Part shown: one piece after another, positions 16,947 to 25,159 of the stretch
How positions within the stretch are numbered: the stretch's first letter is position 1
Layout: each line of letters starts with the position of its first letter
The notes under the pieces: model-generated
Told to the model about the DNA's origin: nothing
Database searches by the model: none
What the model saw: the letters and a program-made list of their open reading frames with translations, nothing else
Program-made: the position numbers and the translations under genes
Source: Acidimicrobiaceae bacterium
GTDB lineage: Bacteria; Actinomycetota; Acidimicrobiia; Acidimicrobiales; UBA8190
DNA: 56,475 nt
Reading direction: 5' to 3'
Assembly: GCA_003151475.1 (NCBI GenBank)
Contig: PLXQ01000037.1
Span: 1 to 56,475 of the forward strand

Positions 16947-18446
16947 ATGACGACGGACTGGAGCCGGGTGCCCGTGGTGGTGGGGGCCGGGCAGGTGACG
17001 AACCGCGAGGGAGACCCGGCCGCCGCGCCCGATCCCTTCGAGCTGATGTCGGAGGCGGCCACCGGGGCCTTCATGAGCGCCGGTGTCGACGTGGGGTCGG
17101 CCGACATCAGCCACCTCTGGATGGTGCATTGCCTGTCGTTGCGCCACGGCGATCCCGCCCCCGTCCTCGCCGGGCGGCTCGGGATCAAAGCGGCCGAGAC
17201 CCGATGCTCGGGCATGGGGGGGAACATCCCCCAGTGGCTCGTCAACCGGGCGGCGGAGCTGGTGGTGGCGGGCGGGCAGCCCCGGGTGCTCATCGCCGGG
17301 GCCGAGGCGCTCGCCACCCGGCGCCGGGCCAAGAAGGCCGGTGTCGAGCTCGATTGGCCGTCGGCGCCCGGTTGGCCCGACACCTGGCCCCCCATGGAGC
17401 CCGACGTCGGCGTGCACCCGGTGGAGAGGGCCCACGGGCTCGAGGCCGCCACCACCATGTACGCCCTGGTGGAGTCGGCCCTGGCCCACGCCCAGGGACA
17501 CGACCCCGCCGCCCAGCGCCGGGCCATGGGCGAGCTGATGGAGCGGTTCAACGCCGTGGCCGCCGCCAATCCCCTGTCGTGGTTCGGCACCCGGCGTGAC
17601 GGCGCCGAGATCACCACGGCCACCGCCGACAACCGGATGATCTGCTTCCCCTACCCCAAGTACCTGAACGCCGTGATGGACGTGGACATGGGCGCCGCGC
17701 TGGTCGTCACCGATGCGGCCACGGCCCGGTCCTGGGGCCTCGGCCCCGACGAGGTGGCCTACATCGGCGGCTGGGCCGACGCCCACGAGGTCTGGTACCT
17801 GTCGCAGCGGACGCAGGTCCACACGGCTCCGGCCCTGGTCGAATGCGCCCGTAGTGCCCTGTCGAGCGCGGGGGTGACGATCGACGACGTGGGCGCCTTC
17901 GACCTCTACGCCTGCTTCCCGAGCTCCATCGAGGTGGCGCGCGACAGCTTCGGCATCGCCACCGACGACCCCCGGCCGCTCACCTTGACGGGGGGCCTGC
18001 AGTACCACGGGGGGCCGGGCAGCAACTACGTGACCCACTCGGTGGCCAACTCGCTCGACTGGCTGCGCGACGGACACGGCGAGGTGACCCTCGTGCACGG
18101 CAACGGCTACTACCTGACCAAGCAGGCCGTCGGCGTCTACACCCGCCGGCCGCCGACGGCGGTGCCCGATGCTCCTGACTCGCTCCAGAAACGCATCGAC
18201 GCCAACGCCACGACGGTGGCCATCGAACCCTCGTTCTCGGGTACGGGGACGATCCTGGCCTACACCGTGCCCTACGGACGAGAGGGCGAACCCGATGGCG
18301 GGGTCATGGTGGTGGAAATCGGTGACCACCACACGGTGGCCCGGACCGACAGGGCCACCGCCGACGCGCTGGTGGCCGAGGACGCCGTCGGGCGGACGGT
18401 CACTCTTTCGATCACCGACGAAGGAAACGTCGCCCGGCTGGCCTGA
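16947..18446 (+). CDS. Thiolase-like protein type 1 (TLP1) with C-terminal extra domain
   Basis: A 499-residue thiolase-fold protein, about 100 residues longer than SCP2 thiolases. The nucleophile region is TRCSGMGGNIPQWL (Cys present). The GHP box is replaced by GGLQYHGGPGSNYVTHS, as in mycobacterial TLP1 proteins. The C-terminal 100 residues (from about KRIDANATTVAIEPSFSG) form the beta-rich extra domain of that family, comparable in role to a DUF35/OB module. Function of the family is unsettled; fatty-acyl or sterol-CoA binding is suggested. It is downstream of the amidohydrolase and regulon site D. Confidence 0.88.
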   Translation: MTTDWSRVPVVVGAGQVTNREGDPAAAPDPFELMSEAATGAFMSAGVDVGSADISHLWMVHCLSLRHGDPAPVLAGRLGIKAAETRCSGMGGNIPQWLVNRAAELVVAGGQPRVLIAGAEALATRRRAKKAGVELDWPSAPGWPDTWPPMEPDVGVHPVERAHGLEAATTMYALVESALAHAQGHDPAAQRRAMGELMERFNAVAAANPLSWFGTRRDGAEITTATADNRMICFPYPKYLNAVMDVDMGAALVVTDAATARSWGLGPDEVAYIGGWADAHEVWYLSQRTQVHTAPALVECARSALSSAGVTIDDVGAFDLYACFPSSIEVARDSFGIATDDPRPLTLTGGLQYHGGPGSNYVTHSVANSLDWLRDGHGEVTLVHGNGYYLTKQAVGVYTRRPPTAVPDAPDSLQKRIDANATTVAIEPSFSGTGTILAYTVPYGREGEPDGGVMVVEIGDHHTVARTDRATADALVAEDAVGRTVTLSITDEGNVARLA

Positions 18447-18494
18447 CCCGTCGGGACCGCGGGGCACCGGCGTCGCCGCGCCGACGCAATGGGG

Positions 18495-18683
18495 TCACTC
18501 GAGGCCCAGAGCCTGTTCGGGGCAGTTCTCCACTCCCGTCCGGGCATCGTCCTCGCGACCGGCGGGAACGTCGTCGACCAACAGCACACAGTGGCCGAAG
18601 TCGTCGGCGTCGAAGAGGTCGGGGGCGAGCACGTAACAACGGCCGTGGCCCTGGCAGCGGTCGACGTCCAGTGTGATGCGCAT
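18495..18683 (-). CDS. Ferredoxin (3Fe-4S type), P450 redox partner
   Basis: A 62-residue ferredoxin starting at the ATG at 18683. The cluster motif is C-x2-H-G-x-C (DRCQGHGRC) with the distal NCPEQA. His replaces the second Cys, as in ferredoxins dedicated to cytochrome P450 enzymes. These usually hold a [3Fe-4S] or His-ligated cluster. It begins eight bases after the P450 stop on the same strand, so it almost certainly supplies electrons to that enzyme. Confidence 0.9.
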   Translation of the reverse strand: MRITLDVDRCQGHGRCYVLAPDLFDADDFGHCVLLVDDVPAGREDDARTGVENCPEQALGLE

Positions 18684-18691
18684 GGTCGTGG

Positions 18692-19879
18692 TCAGCCCGC
18701 GGGGGCAAAGGTGAGGGGCAGGTGGTGCAGAGAACGCAGACCCTCGGTGTACTGGAGCACGGTCCCGGGGACCAGTTCGTACTCGGGAATGCGCTTGTGC
18801 CATTCCCGCACCGCCACCCGGAGCTCGATGCGGGCCAGGTGCGAGCCGAGGCAGCGATGGACGCCGCCGCCGAAGGCGAGATGGGGATTGGGGTTGCGCA
18901 GCAGGTCGACCGAGTCGACACCGGGGTGGGCGGCGTCGTCGGTGTTGGCGGCGCCGATGAGGAGCATGACGTGCTCGCCCGCCTTCATGGGGCACCCCCC
19001 CACCTCGACGTCTTCGGACAGCACCCGGGGGACGGCCGGCACCGGGCTCTCCCAGCGCAGCAGCTCCTCGATGGCCGACGGGATCACGGACTCGTCCGAC
19101 GCCAGCTGACGACGGTGCTCGGGCTCCTGGGAGAGATAACCGAAGATGCAGTCGAGGGAGTCGGTCACGGTGTCGAGGCCGGCGATGATGAAGAGGAAGC
19201 AGATGTCGAGGATCTCCTCGTCGGTGAGCTGGACGCCGTCGACCGAGGACCCCATGATCTGGGCCAGCAGGTCGTCGGTGGGTGCCCGTCGGCGCTCGGC
19301 CAGGGTCTTCTCGAAGTAGGCGTAGATATTCTGGGCCGTACGGCGCCGCGTCGGCTCCTGCTCCTCCTGGGTGGCGCCGGGGGGCCGGATGATGCCGTCC
19401 TTCATCTCCAAGAACATGTCGAGATCAGCCAGGGGGAGACCCATCAGGCGGAGAAAGACCGTGCACGGGAGGGGAACGGCGAAATCCTCGTGGAAGTCGC
19501 ACGAGCCTTTCGCCGCGAAACGGTCGACGATCTGGTTGACGAGCGTCACCACCTCGTCCTCGAGCGCCGCCATGTGCTTCGGGGCGAACAGGGGGTCGAG
19601 GATCCGGCGGTACTTCACGTGCTTGGGCGGATCCACACTCAAGGGGATGAGGGGACGGATGTTGCCCAGCTGCACGGCTTCGGGACGCGAGGTGTAGACG
19701 GCGGGCTTGCGCAGCGCCGCCTCGACGTCTTCGCGGCGGGTGAGGAGATGGAACATGCCCTCGATGGTGTGGACACGCTGCTGGCGCAACATCCGGGACA
19801 TCGCCCGGGGGTCGTCGGCTGACGCCAGATCGACCACCACGGATCCTGATGGGGAACGGCCCTCGTCGTCGGCTTCCAT
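18692..19879 (-). CDS. Cytochrome P450
   Basis: A 395-residue soluble bacterial P450. The I-helix AGLDTVTDS, the K-helix EELLR (ExxR) and the haem loop FGGGVHRCLGSHLARIE with the Cys ligand are intact. It is a monooxygenase fed by the ferredoxin directly downstream. I chose the ATG at 19879, with AAAGGCGG about five bases upstream; longer in-frame starts lack this. The regulon site E (19998) and a separate palindrome (19915) lie upstream, linking it to the catabolic cluster. Hydroxylation of an alkyl or steroid-like side chain is a reasonable but unproved role. Confidence 0.92.
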   Translation of the reverse strand: MEADDEGRSPSGSVVVDLASADDPRAMSRMLRQQRVHTIEGMFHLLTRREDVEAALRKPAVYTSRPEAVQLGNIRPLIPLSVDPPKHVKYRRILDPLFAPKHMAALEDEVVTLVNQIVDRFAAKGSCDFHEDFAVPLPCTVFLRLMGLPLADLDMFLEMKDGIIRPPGATQEEQEPTRRRTAQNIYAYFEKTLAERRRAPTDDLLAQIMGSSVDGVQLTDEEILDICFLFIIAGLDTVTDSLDCIFGYLSQEPEHRRQLASDESVIPSAIEELLRWESPVPAVPRVLSEDVEVGGCPMKAGEHVMLLIGAANTDDAAHPGVDSVDLLRNPNPHLAFGGGVHRCLGSHLARIELRVAVREWHKRIPEYELVPGTVLQYTEGLRSLHHLPLTFAPAG

Positions 19880-19914
19880 GTGTCCGCCTTTCGCTACCAG
19901 AGCCACCGGCGTCA

Positions 19915-19931
19915 CGGTGCGTGACGCACCG
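19915..19931. promoter_or_regulatory. 17-bp near-perfect palindrome upstream of P450
   Basis: CGGTGCGTGACGCACCG has 8-bp perfect arms around a single central G. It lies 36 bases upstream of the P450 start, between it and site E. It could be an operator for a different regulator or a 5'-UTR hairpin. Confidence 0.45.
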
Positions 19932-19997
19932 GTGCCGGTCCGGGACATAGGAACGGTCACCGGCCCCGGGGCCCTTCGAGCGCAACGATAGCTTTTC

Positions 19998-20013
19998 CTG
20001 ACGGTGGTGTCAG
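19998..20013. promoter_or_regulatory. Putative regulon operator, site E
   Basis: CTGACGGTGGTGTCAG; the reverse complement CTGACACCACCGTCAG aligns with sites A to D. It lies 119 bases upstream of the P450 start. The 292-base gap between P450 and the RodZ-like gene contains no other gene that I can see. Confidence 0.55.
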
Positions 20014-20171
20014 CTTCGTGGGCAGGGTCGTCGTGCCCGGCGCCACGACCTCGGCCACAGCGCCCTCGGCGGCTCAAGAACCGCCGACGCCATGCCGACG
20101 CTGAGGTAGGCGAACACCGCCCCTGACCTGGGGACAGTACGATTCAGGGCGAAGGACACAAGGGAGTTGTC

Positions 20172-21371
20172 GTGGTCATCGCAGGGAGCGACAGGACGAC
20201 CCGTCGTCGCGGCGCGCGACGGCAGCGGGACCCGTCCGTCGCGAGCTACGGCCCCGAGCTCCGCCAGGCACGGACGCAGCTGGATCTGGCCCTCGACGTG
20301 ATCCAGGACCGGACCGGGATCCGGAGCCGGGACCTCGAGGCTCTCGAGAACGGTGATCTGTCGGGGTTCCGCGACGAGCGCGCCGCACTCGTAGCCGTCC
20401 GCCGCTACGCCGACACGGTCGGACTCGACGCGATACCGATGTCGCTGGCAGTGGAGGCACAGTGGCGCTCCGTGGCCGACGCCGCGTCAGCGGCGTTGAC
20501 CGGAATGACCCCGCAGACCCGGGGGGACGTCCGCCATGGGCCCTCGATCCCCGTCCTGGCCGGCCCCGTCTTAGGCGGCCCCGTCTTAGGCGGCGCCGTC
20601 TCAGGTGGCCCCGCGACCACCGGCCCCGTCGTAACCAGGCCGGCCGATTCCGGCCCCGTCTTATCCGGGCCGGTCATCTCCCGGCCCACCCCTTCTCCTG
20701 CGACAAGCCGGCCGGTCGGCGACTCCCCCCACCTGCGGGCCTTCACCCAGACGGCCCAGGTGCCCCGGGTGGCCGGCTCCGCCCCCGTTCGACCGACACT
20801 CCCCCCGGGACTGCGCTTCGATTCCACCGACGCCATCCCGGTCACGCAACGCCAGACCTATCAGCCGCCTCCGCCCACCTCGACGAGCCTGCGGGTGGCC
20901 ATATGGACACTCGTCCTGCTTCTGTTCGTGGGCGTGGCCGTCATCTCGGTCGACCATTGGCGTCCGGGGTGGTTGGCCAAGATCCATCTGACCGCCAGCG
21001 GACCGGCGGCCACCACCACGCCCCACGGGGCGAAGCCGGGAGCGAAAGCCCCCATAGTCACATCAACGCCGTCGGGAGCGAACGCCTCCACGGTGACCGT
21101 TCACTCTTCGGCCTTCCAGGTGGTGGTGGCTACCCAGGGGCCGTGCTGGATCAACGTCACCAGCCCGGCCAGTTCGGTCCCCGTCTTCTCGTCGACGGTG
21201 CCCGCCGGCACCACCAAGATCTTCACGTCCGTGAACGGCCATCTGTCGGTGGAACTCGGGGCCAGTCGGGTCCTCGTCGCCGTGCAGATCCTGGGCAAGA
21301 CCGTCCCGGGCTGGATCCTCGCACCGAGTGCCGTGCCCTATGTCGCCACGTTCCATTCCGCTTCCAGCTGA
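20172..21371 (+). CDS. RodZ-like membrane protein (HTH + TM + DUF4115-like)
   Basis: A 399-residue protein with an N-terminal RodZ-type HTH (about residues 25-85; LRQARTQLDL...LEALENGDLSGF). A Pro/Gly/Val-rich linker (about 125-235) with imperfect GPVLGG-type repeats follows. One membrane segment lies at about 241-260, and the C-terminal extracytoplasmic beta domain (about 305-395) is of the DUF4115 type. RodZ proteins couple MreB to cell-wall synthesis; actinobacterial versions are often variants of unknown role. GTG start with AGGGAG upstream. The adjoining P450 genes are not obviously related in function. Confidence 0.8.
   Translation: MVIAGSDRTTRRRGARRQRDPSVASYGPELRQARTQLDLALDVIQDRTGIRSRDLEALENGDLSGFRDERAALVAVRRYADTVGLDAIPMSLAVEAQWRSVADAASAALTGMTPQTRGDVRHGPSIPVLAGPVLGGPVLGGAVSGGPATTGPVVTRPADSGPVLSGPVISRPTPSPATSRPVGDSPHLRAFTQTAQVPRVAGSAPVRPTLPPGLRFDSTDAIPVTQRQTYQPPPPTSTSLRVAIWTLVLLLFVGVAVISVDHWRPGWLAKIHLTASGPAATTTPHGAKPGAKAPIVTSTPSGANASTVTVHSSAFQVVVATQGPCWINVTSPASSVPVFSSTVPAGTTKIFTSVNGHLSVELGASRVLVAVQILGKTVPGWILAPSAVPYVATFHSASS
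20555..20690 (+). repeat. Degenerate 15-bp tandem repeats within the RodZ-like gene
   Basis: GGCCCCGTCTTAGGC is repeated with decreasing fidelity (Val-Leu-Gly-Gly-Pro units), encoding the flexible linker. Two copies are nearly identical, suggesting recent expansion. Confidence 0.7.
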
Positions 21372-21478
21372 CCTTCCCCACCGGGGCCGACCCCACCGCG
21401 CGCTTGCGCGCCGGCCGTATGCCCTGGTTCGCTGACGACGGAACCCCGACCAGCGGGGACGACGTCAGGGAGGTGGAC

Positions 21479-22642
21479 GTGGCCGACGCAGAGCCGATCG
21501 CCGAGGGGATGGACGCGCCGGACATCTACGGCTTCTGGGCCGCCTGTCGCCGTGATGATCCGGTGCTGACCATCGAGGGCTTCGGACGCGACATGTGGCT
21601 CCTCACGCGCTTCGCCGACGTCGACAACGTGCTGCGCGATGCCGAGACCTACTCGTCGCGTATCAACGCCGACACCATGGGACCGGTCATGGGCACGGTG
21701 ATCCTGGCCATGGACGGTGACGAGCACCGCCGCCACCGCAACCTGGTGGCACGCGCCTTCCGACCGTCGGCGCTTGCGCGCTGGGAGGACGAGCTCATCG
21801 GCCCCACCATCCACCGGCTGATCGACGGCATCGTCGGGCGCGGGCGGTCGGATCTGGTGGCCGACGTCACCAGCCGCTTCCCCGTCCAGGTCATCGCCGG
21901 TGTCCTGGGCGTCCCCACCGACGACTACGCGCTCTTCCAGGTATGGGGCCTCGAGATCTCGATGGGACCCGAGAACTACGACGTGAGCACGGCCGCCTCG
22001 CGGGCCATGCGCGACTACCTGACCCCCATCGTGGAGCACCGCAAACTCCATCCCGGTGACGACCTCGTCTCCGACATCGTCACGGCCGAGATCGACGGGG
22101 AACGGCTGGACGACGAGCACATCTACGGCTTCCTCCGGCTGCTCCTGCCCGCCGGGGCGGAGACGACGTTCCGGGCCCTCGGCAATTGCCTTTTGGCGCT
22201 GCTGCGCCGGCCGGAGGTTCTGGCGCGCGTGCGCGACGACCACAACCTGCTCGACGCCGTCATCGAGGAGACGCTGCGCTGGGAGACGTCAGTCACCATG
22301 GTCAACCGCGAAACGGCCTGTCCCGTCGAGGTGGCCGGCGTCAGCGTGCCCGCCGGGGCGTCGGTCGTCTGCGCCACCGGTTCAGCCAACCATGACGAGA
22401 CCCGCTACGACAACGCCGAGGAATGGGATCTCGACCGTCCGGCCGTGGCCCACCTGGCCTTTGGTACCGGTCGTCATCAGTGCCTGGGGATGCACCTGGC
22501 CCGCATGGAACTGCGCGTCGGTCTCGCTGCCATCCTCGACCGCCTGCCGGGGCTCCACCTCGATCCGGCTGCCGGCCGGGTGACCGTTGAGGGCCTCGCC
22601 TTCCGCTCACCGCCGCGCCTGCCCGTCGTTTTCGACGCGTAG
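21479..22642 (+). CDS. Cytochrome P450 (second)
   Basis: About 387 residues. The I-helix reads LPAGAETTFRALG, the K-helix EETLRWE, and the haem loop FGTGRHQCLGMHLARMEL carries the Cys ligand, all intact. It differs clearly from the P450 at 18692 and lacks its own ferredoxin gene here, so it may share that one. I chose the GTG at 21479 because AGGGAGG sits five bases upstream; the ATG at 21419 is the alternative. No site of the CTGACAC type was found upstream, so it may be outside the proposed regulon. Confidence 0.9.
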   Translation: MADAEPIAEGMDAPDIYGFWAACRRDDPVLTIEGFGRDMWLLTRFADVDNVLRDAETYSSRINADTMGPVMGTVILAMDGDEHRRHRNLVARAFRPSALARWEDELIGPTIHRLIDGIVGRGRSDLVADVTSRFPVQVIAGVLGVPTDDYALFQVWGLEISMGPENYDVSTAASRAMRDYLTPIVEHRKLHPGDDLVSDIVTAEIDGERLDDEHIYGFLRLLLPAGAETTFRALGNCLLALLRRPEVLARVRDDHNLLDAVIEETLRWETSVTMVNRETACPVEVAGVSVPAGASVVCATGSANHDETRYDNAEEWDLDRPAVAHLAFGTGRHQCLGMHLARMELRVGLAAILDRLPGLHLDPAAGRVTVEGLAFRSPPRLPVVFDA

Positions 22643-22663
22643 CGACGACGTAAGGTCGGCGAC

Positions 22664-22729
22664 CACACTGAGACGACGGGCACACTGAGACGACGGGCAC
22701 ACAGAGACGACGGGCACAGAGACGACGGG
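22664..22729. repeat. 17-bp tandem repeat array upstream of the GH4 gene
   Basis: CACACTGAGACGACGGG occurs twice exactly. A third copy has one change (CACACAGAGACGACGGG) and a fourth is shortened to 15 bases. The array ends eight bases before the ATG at 22738, occupying the whole leader and covering the ribosome-site position. Slippage here could tune translation. Confidence 0.85.
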
Positions 22730-22737
22730 GGACTTTT

Positions 22738-24120
22738 ATGACACCCAAGATCACCATCGTGGGCGGCGGGAGCACCCACTGGACGCCACGGCTCCTGGCC
22801 GATTTCGCCAACACCCCGGGCCTGCGCGATTGCTCGGTCACACTCACCGATATCAACGAGACGTCGCTTCCTCCCATGCTCACGATCGCCAAACACATCG
22901 TGACCTCGTGCGACATCGCCATGTCGGTCGCCGCCACCACCGACCTGGCAGAGGCGCTCGACGGCGCCGACTTCGTCATCATCGCCCTATCCGTCGGCGG
23001 ACTCACCAGCATGGCCAATGATCTCGAGATCCCCGCCCGCTACGGGATCTGGCAACCGGTGGGGGACTCCGTCGGCCCCGGCGGCATCGCCCGGGCGCTT
23101 CGTTCCATCCCCGTCGTTCTCCGTATCGCCGCCGCCGTCGAGCGCTACGCGCCGCAAGCGACGCTTCTGAACGTGAGCAATCCCCTGACCGCACTGTGCC
23201 GCGCCGTCAGCTCCCGCACCTCGGTGCGGACCATCGGTCTGTGCAACGAGCTCGTGGGCCTGCAGTTCTGGCTCAGCCTCGTCTTCGACGTCGACATGCG
23301 CGCCATCGACCCCACCGTGGCCGGCGTCAACCACCTCCCCCTGGTGACCGCTCTGCGCATCGGCGCCGAGGACGGCTTCGCCATGTTGCGCGACGTCCTC
23401 GACAATCCCGGGCAGCTGGAGGGTCAACCGGTCTGGATGGCCCCGCCGGCCGGTTCGCACTGGCGCAAGATCGATCCCGCCCGGGACTGGACCAAGGCCG
23501 ACATCGTGGCCAATAACCGGGTCAAACTGCAGGTCTTCCAGCACCTCGGTGTCCTGCCGGGATCGGCCGACACCCATGTGGCTGAATTCTTCCCCTGGTT
23601 CGTGACCGACGCGTCGGACCAGGGCCGGGCCTGGGGCATCCACCATTACGGCCTGGCCGGCCACAGCCAGGACAAGGTGGACGACGGCCTCTGGGCGGCC
23701 GAGCTCGAGGCCGGGGGCGACGTGCCCCGGTGGTCATCGGGGGAACTGGTGGCCCCTCTGCTCGACAGCATCGTCACCGGAGAGTCCCGTTCCCTGCCCG
23801 CCAACCTCCCGAACACCGGACAGGTCACCGACCTTCCCCCCGGTGTCGTCGTCGAATGCATGGCCACCGTCGACGCCGACGGCGTCCGTCCCCGCGACAC
23901 GGCGTCGGCCGGAGCGGCGGCCGAGCATCTCCGCCGCGTCGTCTCCTCCCAGGAGCTCACCGTCGAAGCGGCCGTCACCGGGGACCGCGCCCTGGTGCTG
24001 CAGGCCATGCTGGCTGATCCCGTGGCCGGCACTCTTCCGTGGGAACACGTCGTATCCCTGACCGACGAATTGCTCACCGCCGCCGCGCCCTGGCTGCCGC
24101 AGTTCTCAGCGCCGACCTGA
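22738..24120 (+). CDS. Glycoside hydrolase family 4 (NAD- and metal-dependent)
   Basis: A 460-residue GH4 enzyme. The N-terminal NAD-binding segment is KITIVGGGSTHWTPRLL, and NVSNPLTALC, GLCNELVG (metal-ligand Cys) and VAGVNHLPLV (metal-ligand His) follow in the family's order. GH4 enzymes cleave alpha- or beta-glycosides by an NAD-assisted redox elimination; alpha-galactosidase, alpha-glucosidase and 6-phospho-glucosidase types exist. The VGPGGIARALRSIPV segment suits the family but does not decide the substrate. No sugar transporter gene is adjacent. Confidence 0.85.
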   Translation: MTPKITIVGGGSTHWTPRLLADFANTPGLRDCSVTLTDINETSLPPMLTIAKHIVTSCDIAMSVAATTDLAEALDGADFVIIALSVGGLTSMANDLEIPARYGIWQPVGDSVGPGGIARALRSIPVVLRIAAAVERYAPQATLLNVSNPLTALCRAVSSRTSVRTIGLCNELVGLQFWLSLVFDVDMRAIDPTVAGVNHLPLVTALRIGAEDGFAMLRDVLDNPGQLEGQPVWMAPPAGSHWRKIDPARDWTKADIVANNRVKLQVFQHLGVLPGSADTHVAEFFPWFVTDASDQGRAWGIHHYGLAGHSQDKVDDGLWAAELEAGGDVPRWSSGELVAPLLDSIVTGESRSLPANLPNTGQVTDLPPGVVVECMATVDADGVRPRDTASAGAAAEHLRRVVSSQELTVEAAVTGDRALVLQAMLADPVAGTLPWEHVVSLTDELLTAAAPWLPQFSAPT

Positions 24121-24130
24121 CAGCGAGCCT

Positions 24131-25011
24131 TCAGACGGGCAGCCGCCTCCCCGACCGTTCCCAGGTGGCCGAGAAAGCGTCACCGGTCCTGTCGAGGGGA
24201 TTGGTCTCATCGAGCAACTCCACGGTCGGTCCCTTGGGCTGGATCATGTCGATCGGGGTGTTGTTGAACGACGACAACGGCACCGAGCCGGTGGTGGCTG
24301 TCTGCGCCGTGTCCGACGACAGCGCCACCGTGCCGAAGTCGGGCAGCGCGCTCAAGAAGCAGCGGCCCCGGCTGCTGCACAGTTCGGGCCGCTCGACGAT
24401 CCATTCGGCCGACGCCCGCCGGCACCACCGGGGGCGGCGGTGAAGGACTGCGACTGGCCCGTGCTGGCGTCGGCGATCGACAGCGCGAACCGGCCATCGG
24501 CAAAGGCGACGGCCGGTTGGATCTCGTCGCCGGCGTTCACGCCGAAGATCTCCACCGACCCGGCCGGGAACATCTCGTACCAGGCCACATACGTAGGCGT
24601 CATGTGCCGAGGTCCTGTGCAGGTGGCGAACGTCCCGTCCTGCTCCACCGTCTTGTCCCTGAACCCGTCGAGACCGACCCAGGCGGCCACGAACAGGCCG
24701 GGGGCGCCGGTGCAGACGATTGACGGCTGGAGGAAATCGGACTTCGCCGACGTGAACTTGGCTGGCGCCGTGGCCGCGTAGCCCGACCAGTTCGTCGACA
24801 GCAGCACCGGTCGGGAATCCTGGGGCAGGTCTGTGACGGCCGCCCCCGGGGGTGCCTGCAGCATCGGCCCGGTGCCGGGTCCGGCCACTGCCGTCACCCC
24901 CGAAACAGCTCCCCCCGCCGCCATTCTGCCCGGGGAGGTGGCCACCACCACGGCGGTGAAGCCCACCACGGCCGCCGCGCCGAGGACGGTGACCGATGCT
25001 CGTCTCGGCAT
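24131..25011 (-). pseudogene. Glutamic peptidase (G1/eqolisin family), split by a frameshift
   Basis: The ATG at 25011 (AGGAG nine bases upstream) opens a signal peptide, then STNWSGYAAT, AAWVGLDG, VEQDGTFATC and YVAWYEMFP, the hallmarks of G1 peptidases including the catalytic Gln. Near 24425-24435 the homology jumps to another frame: SAEWIVERPELC (catalytic Glu) and LPDFGTVALSS, ending at 24131. The catalytic Gln and Glu are thus in different frames. Total length (about 293 codons) fits an intact ancestor. The break is in a GCCGGCGGGCG-type stretch, so an assembly indel is possible. Secreted acid protease is the expected role. Confidence 0.75.
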
Positions 25012-25089
25012 CCTGGGCTTCTCCTGGAGGCGAACTCCCGTCCGCGTCCGCGTTCCCACAGGCCCGCCGGGACTGCGTGGGCGGAATTG

Positions 25090-25120
25090 TCCCACAGCTG
25101 TCCCACAGCTGTCCCACAGC
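25090..25120. repeat. Three 11-bp direct repeats in a divergent promoter region
   Basis: TCCCACAGCTG occurs twice and then as TCCCACAGC, with an exact 11-bp period (starts at 25090, 25101 and 25112), so each copy faces the same side of the helix. It lies between the G1 peptidase (start 25011) and the GAF-PAS-GGDEF gene (start 25160). Confidence 0.8.
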
Positions 25121-25159
25121 CAGCCTCAAGCCACGGGGTCTGCGCTCCGATGAACCTGT

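Noticed and set aside
15042..18467. A 1,141-codon open frame on the minus strand across the amidohydrolase and TLP1 genes
   Set aside because: The opposing frames encode clear enzymes with ribosome sites; the antisense product is low-complexity and carries no domain.
1386..20013. KstR or KstR2 cholesterol-regulon boxes
   Set aside because: The shared site has CTGAC/GTCAG arms, not the AAC/GTT or CAAG/CTTG cores of those boxes as I recall them.
22664..22729. CRISPR array
   Set aside because: Units of 17 bp follow each other without spacers; there are no cas genes in the window.
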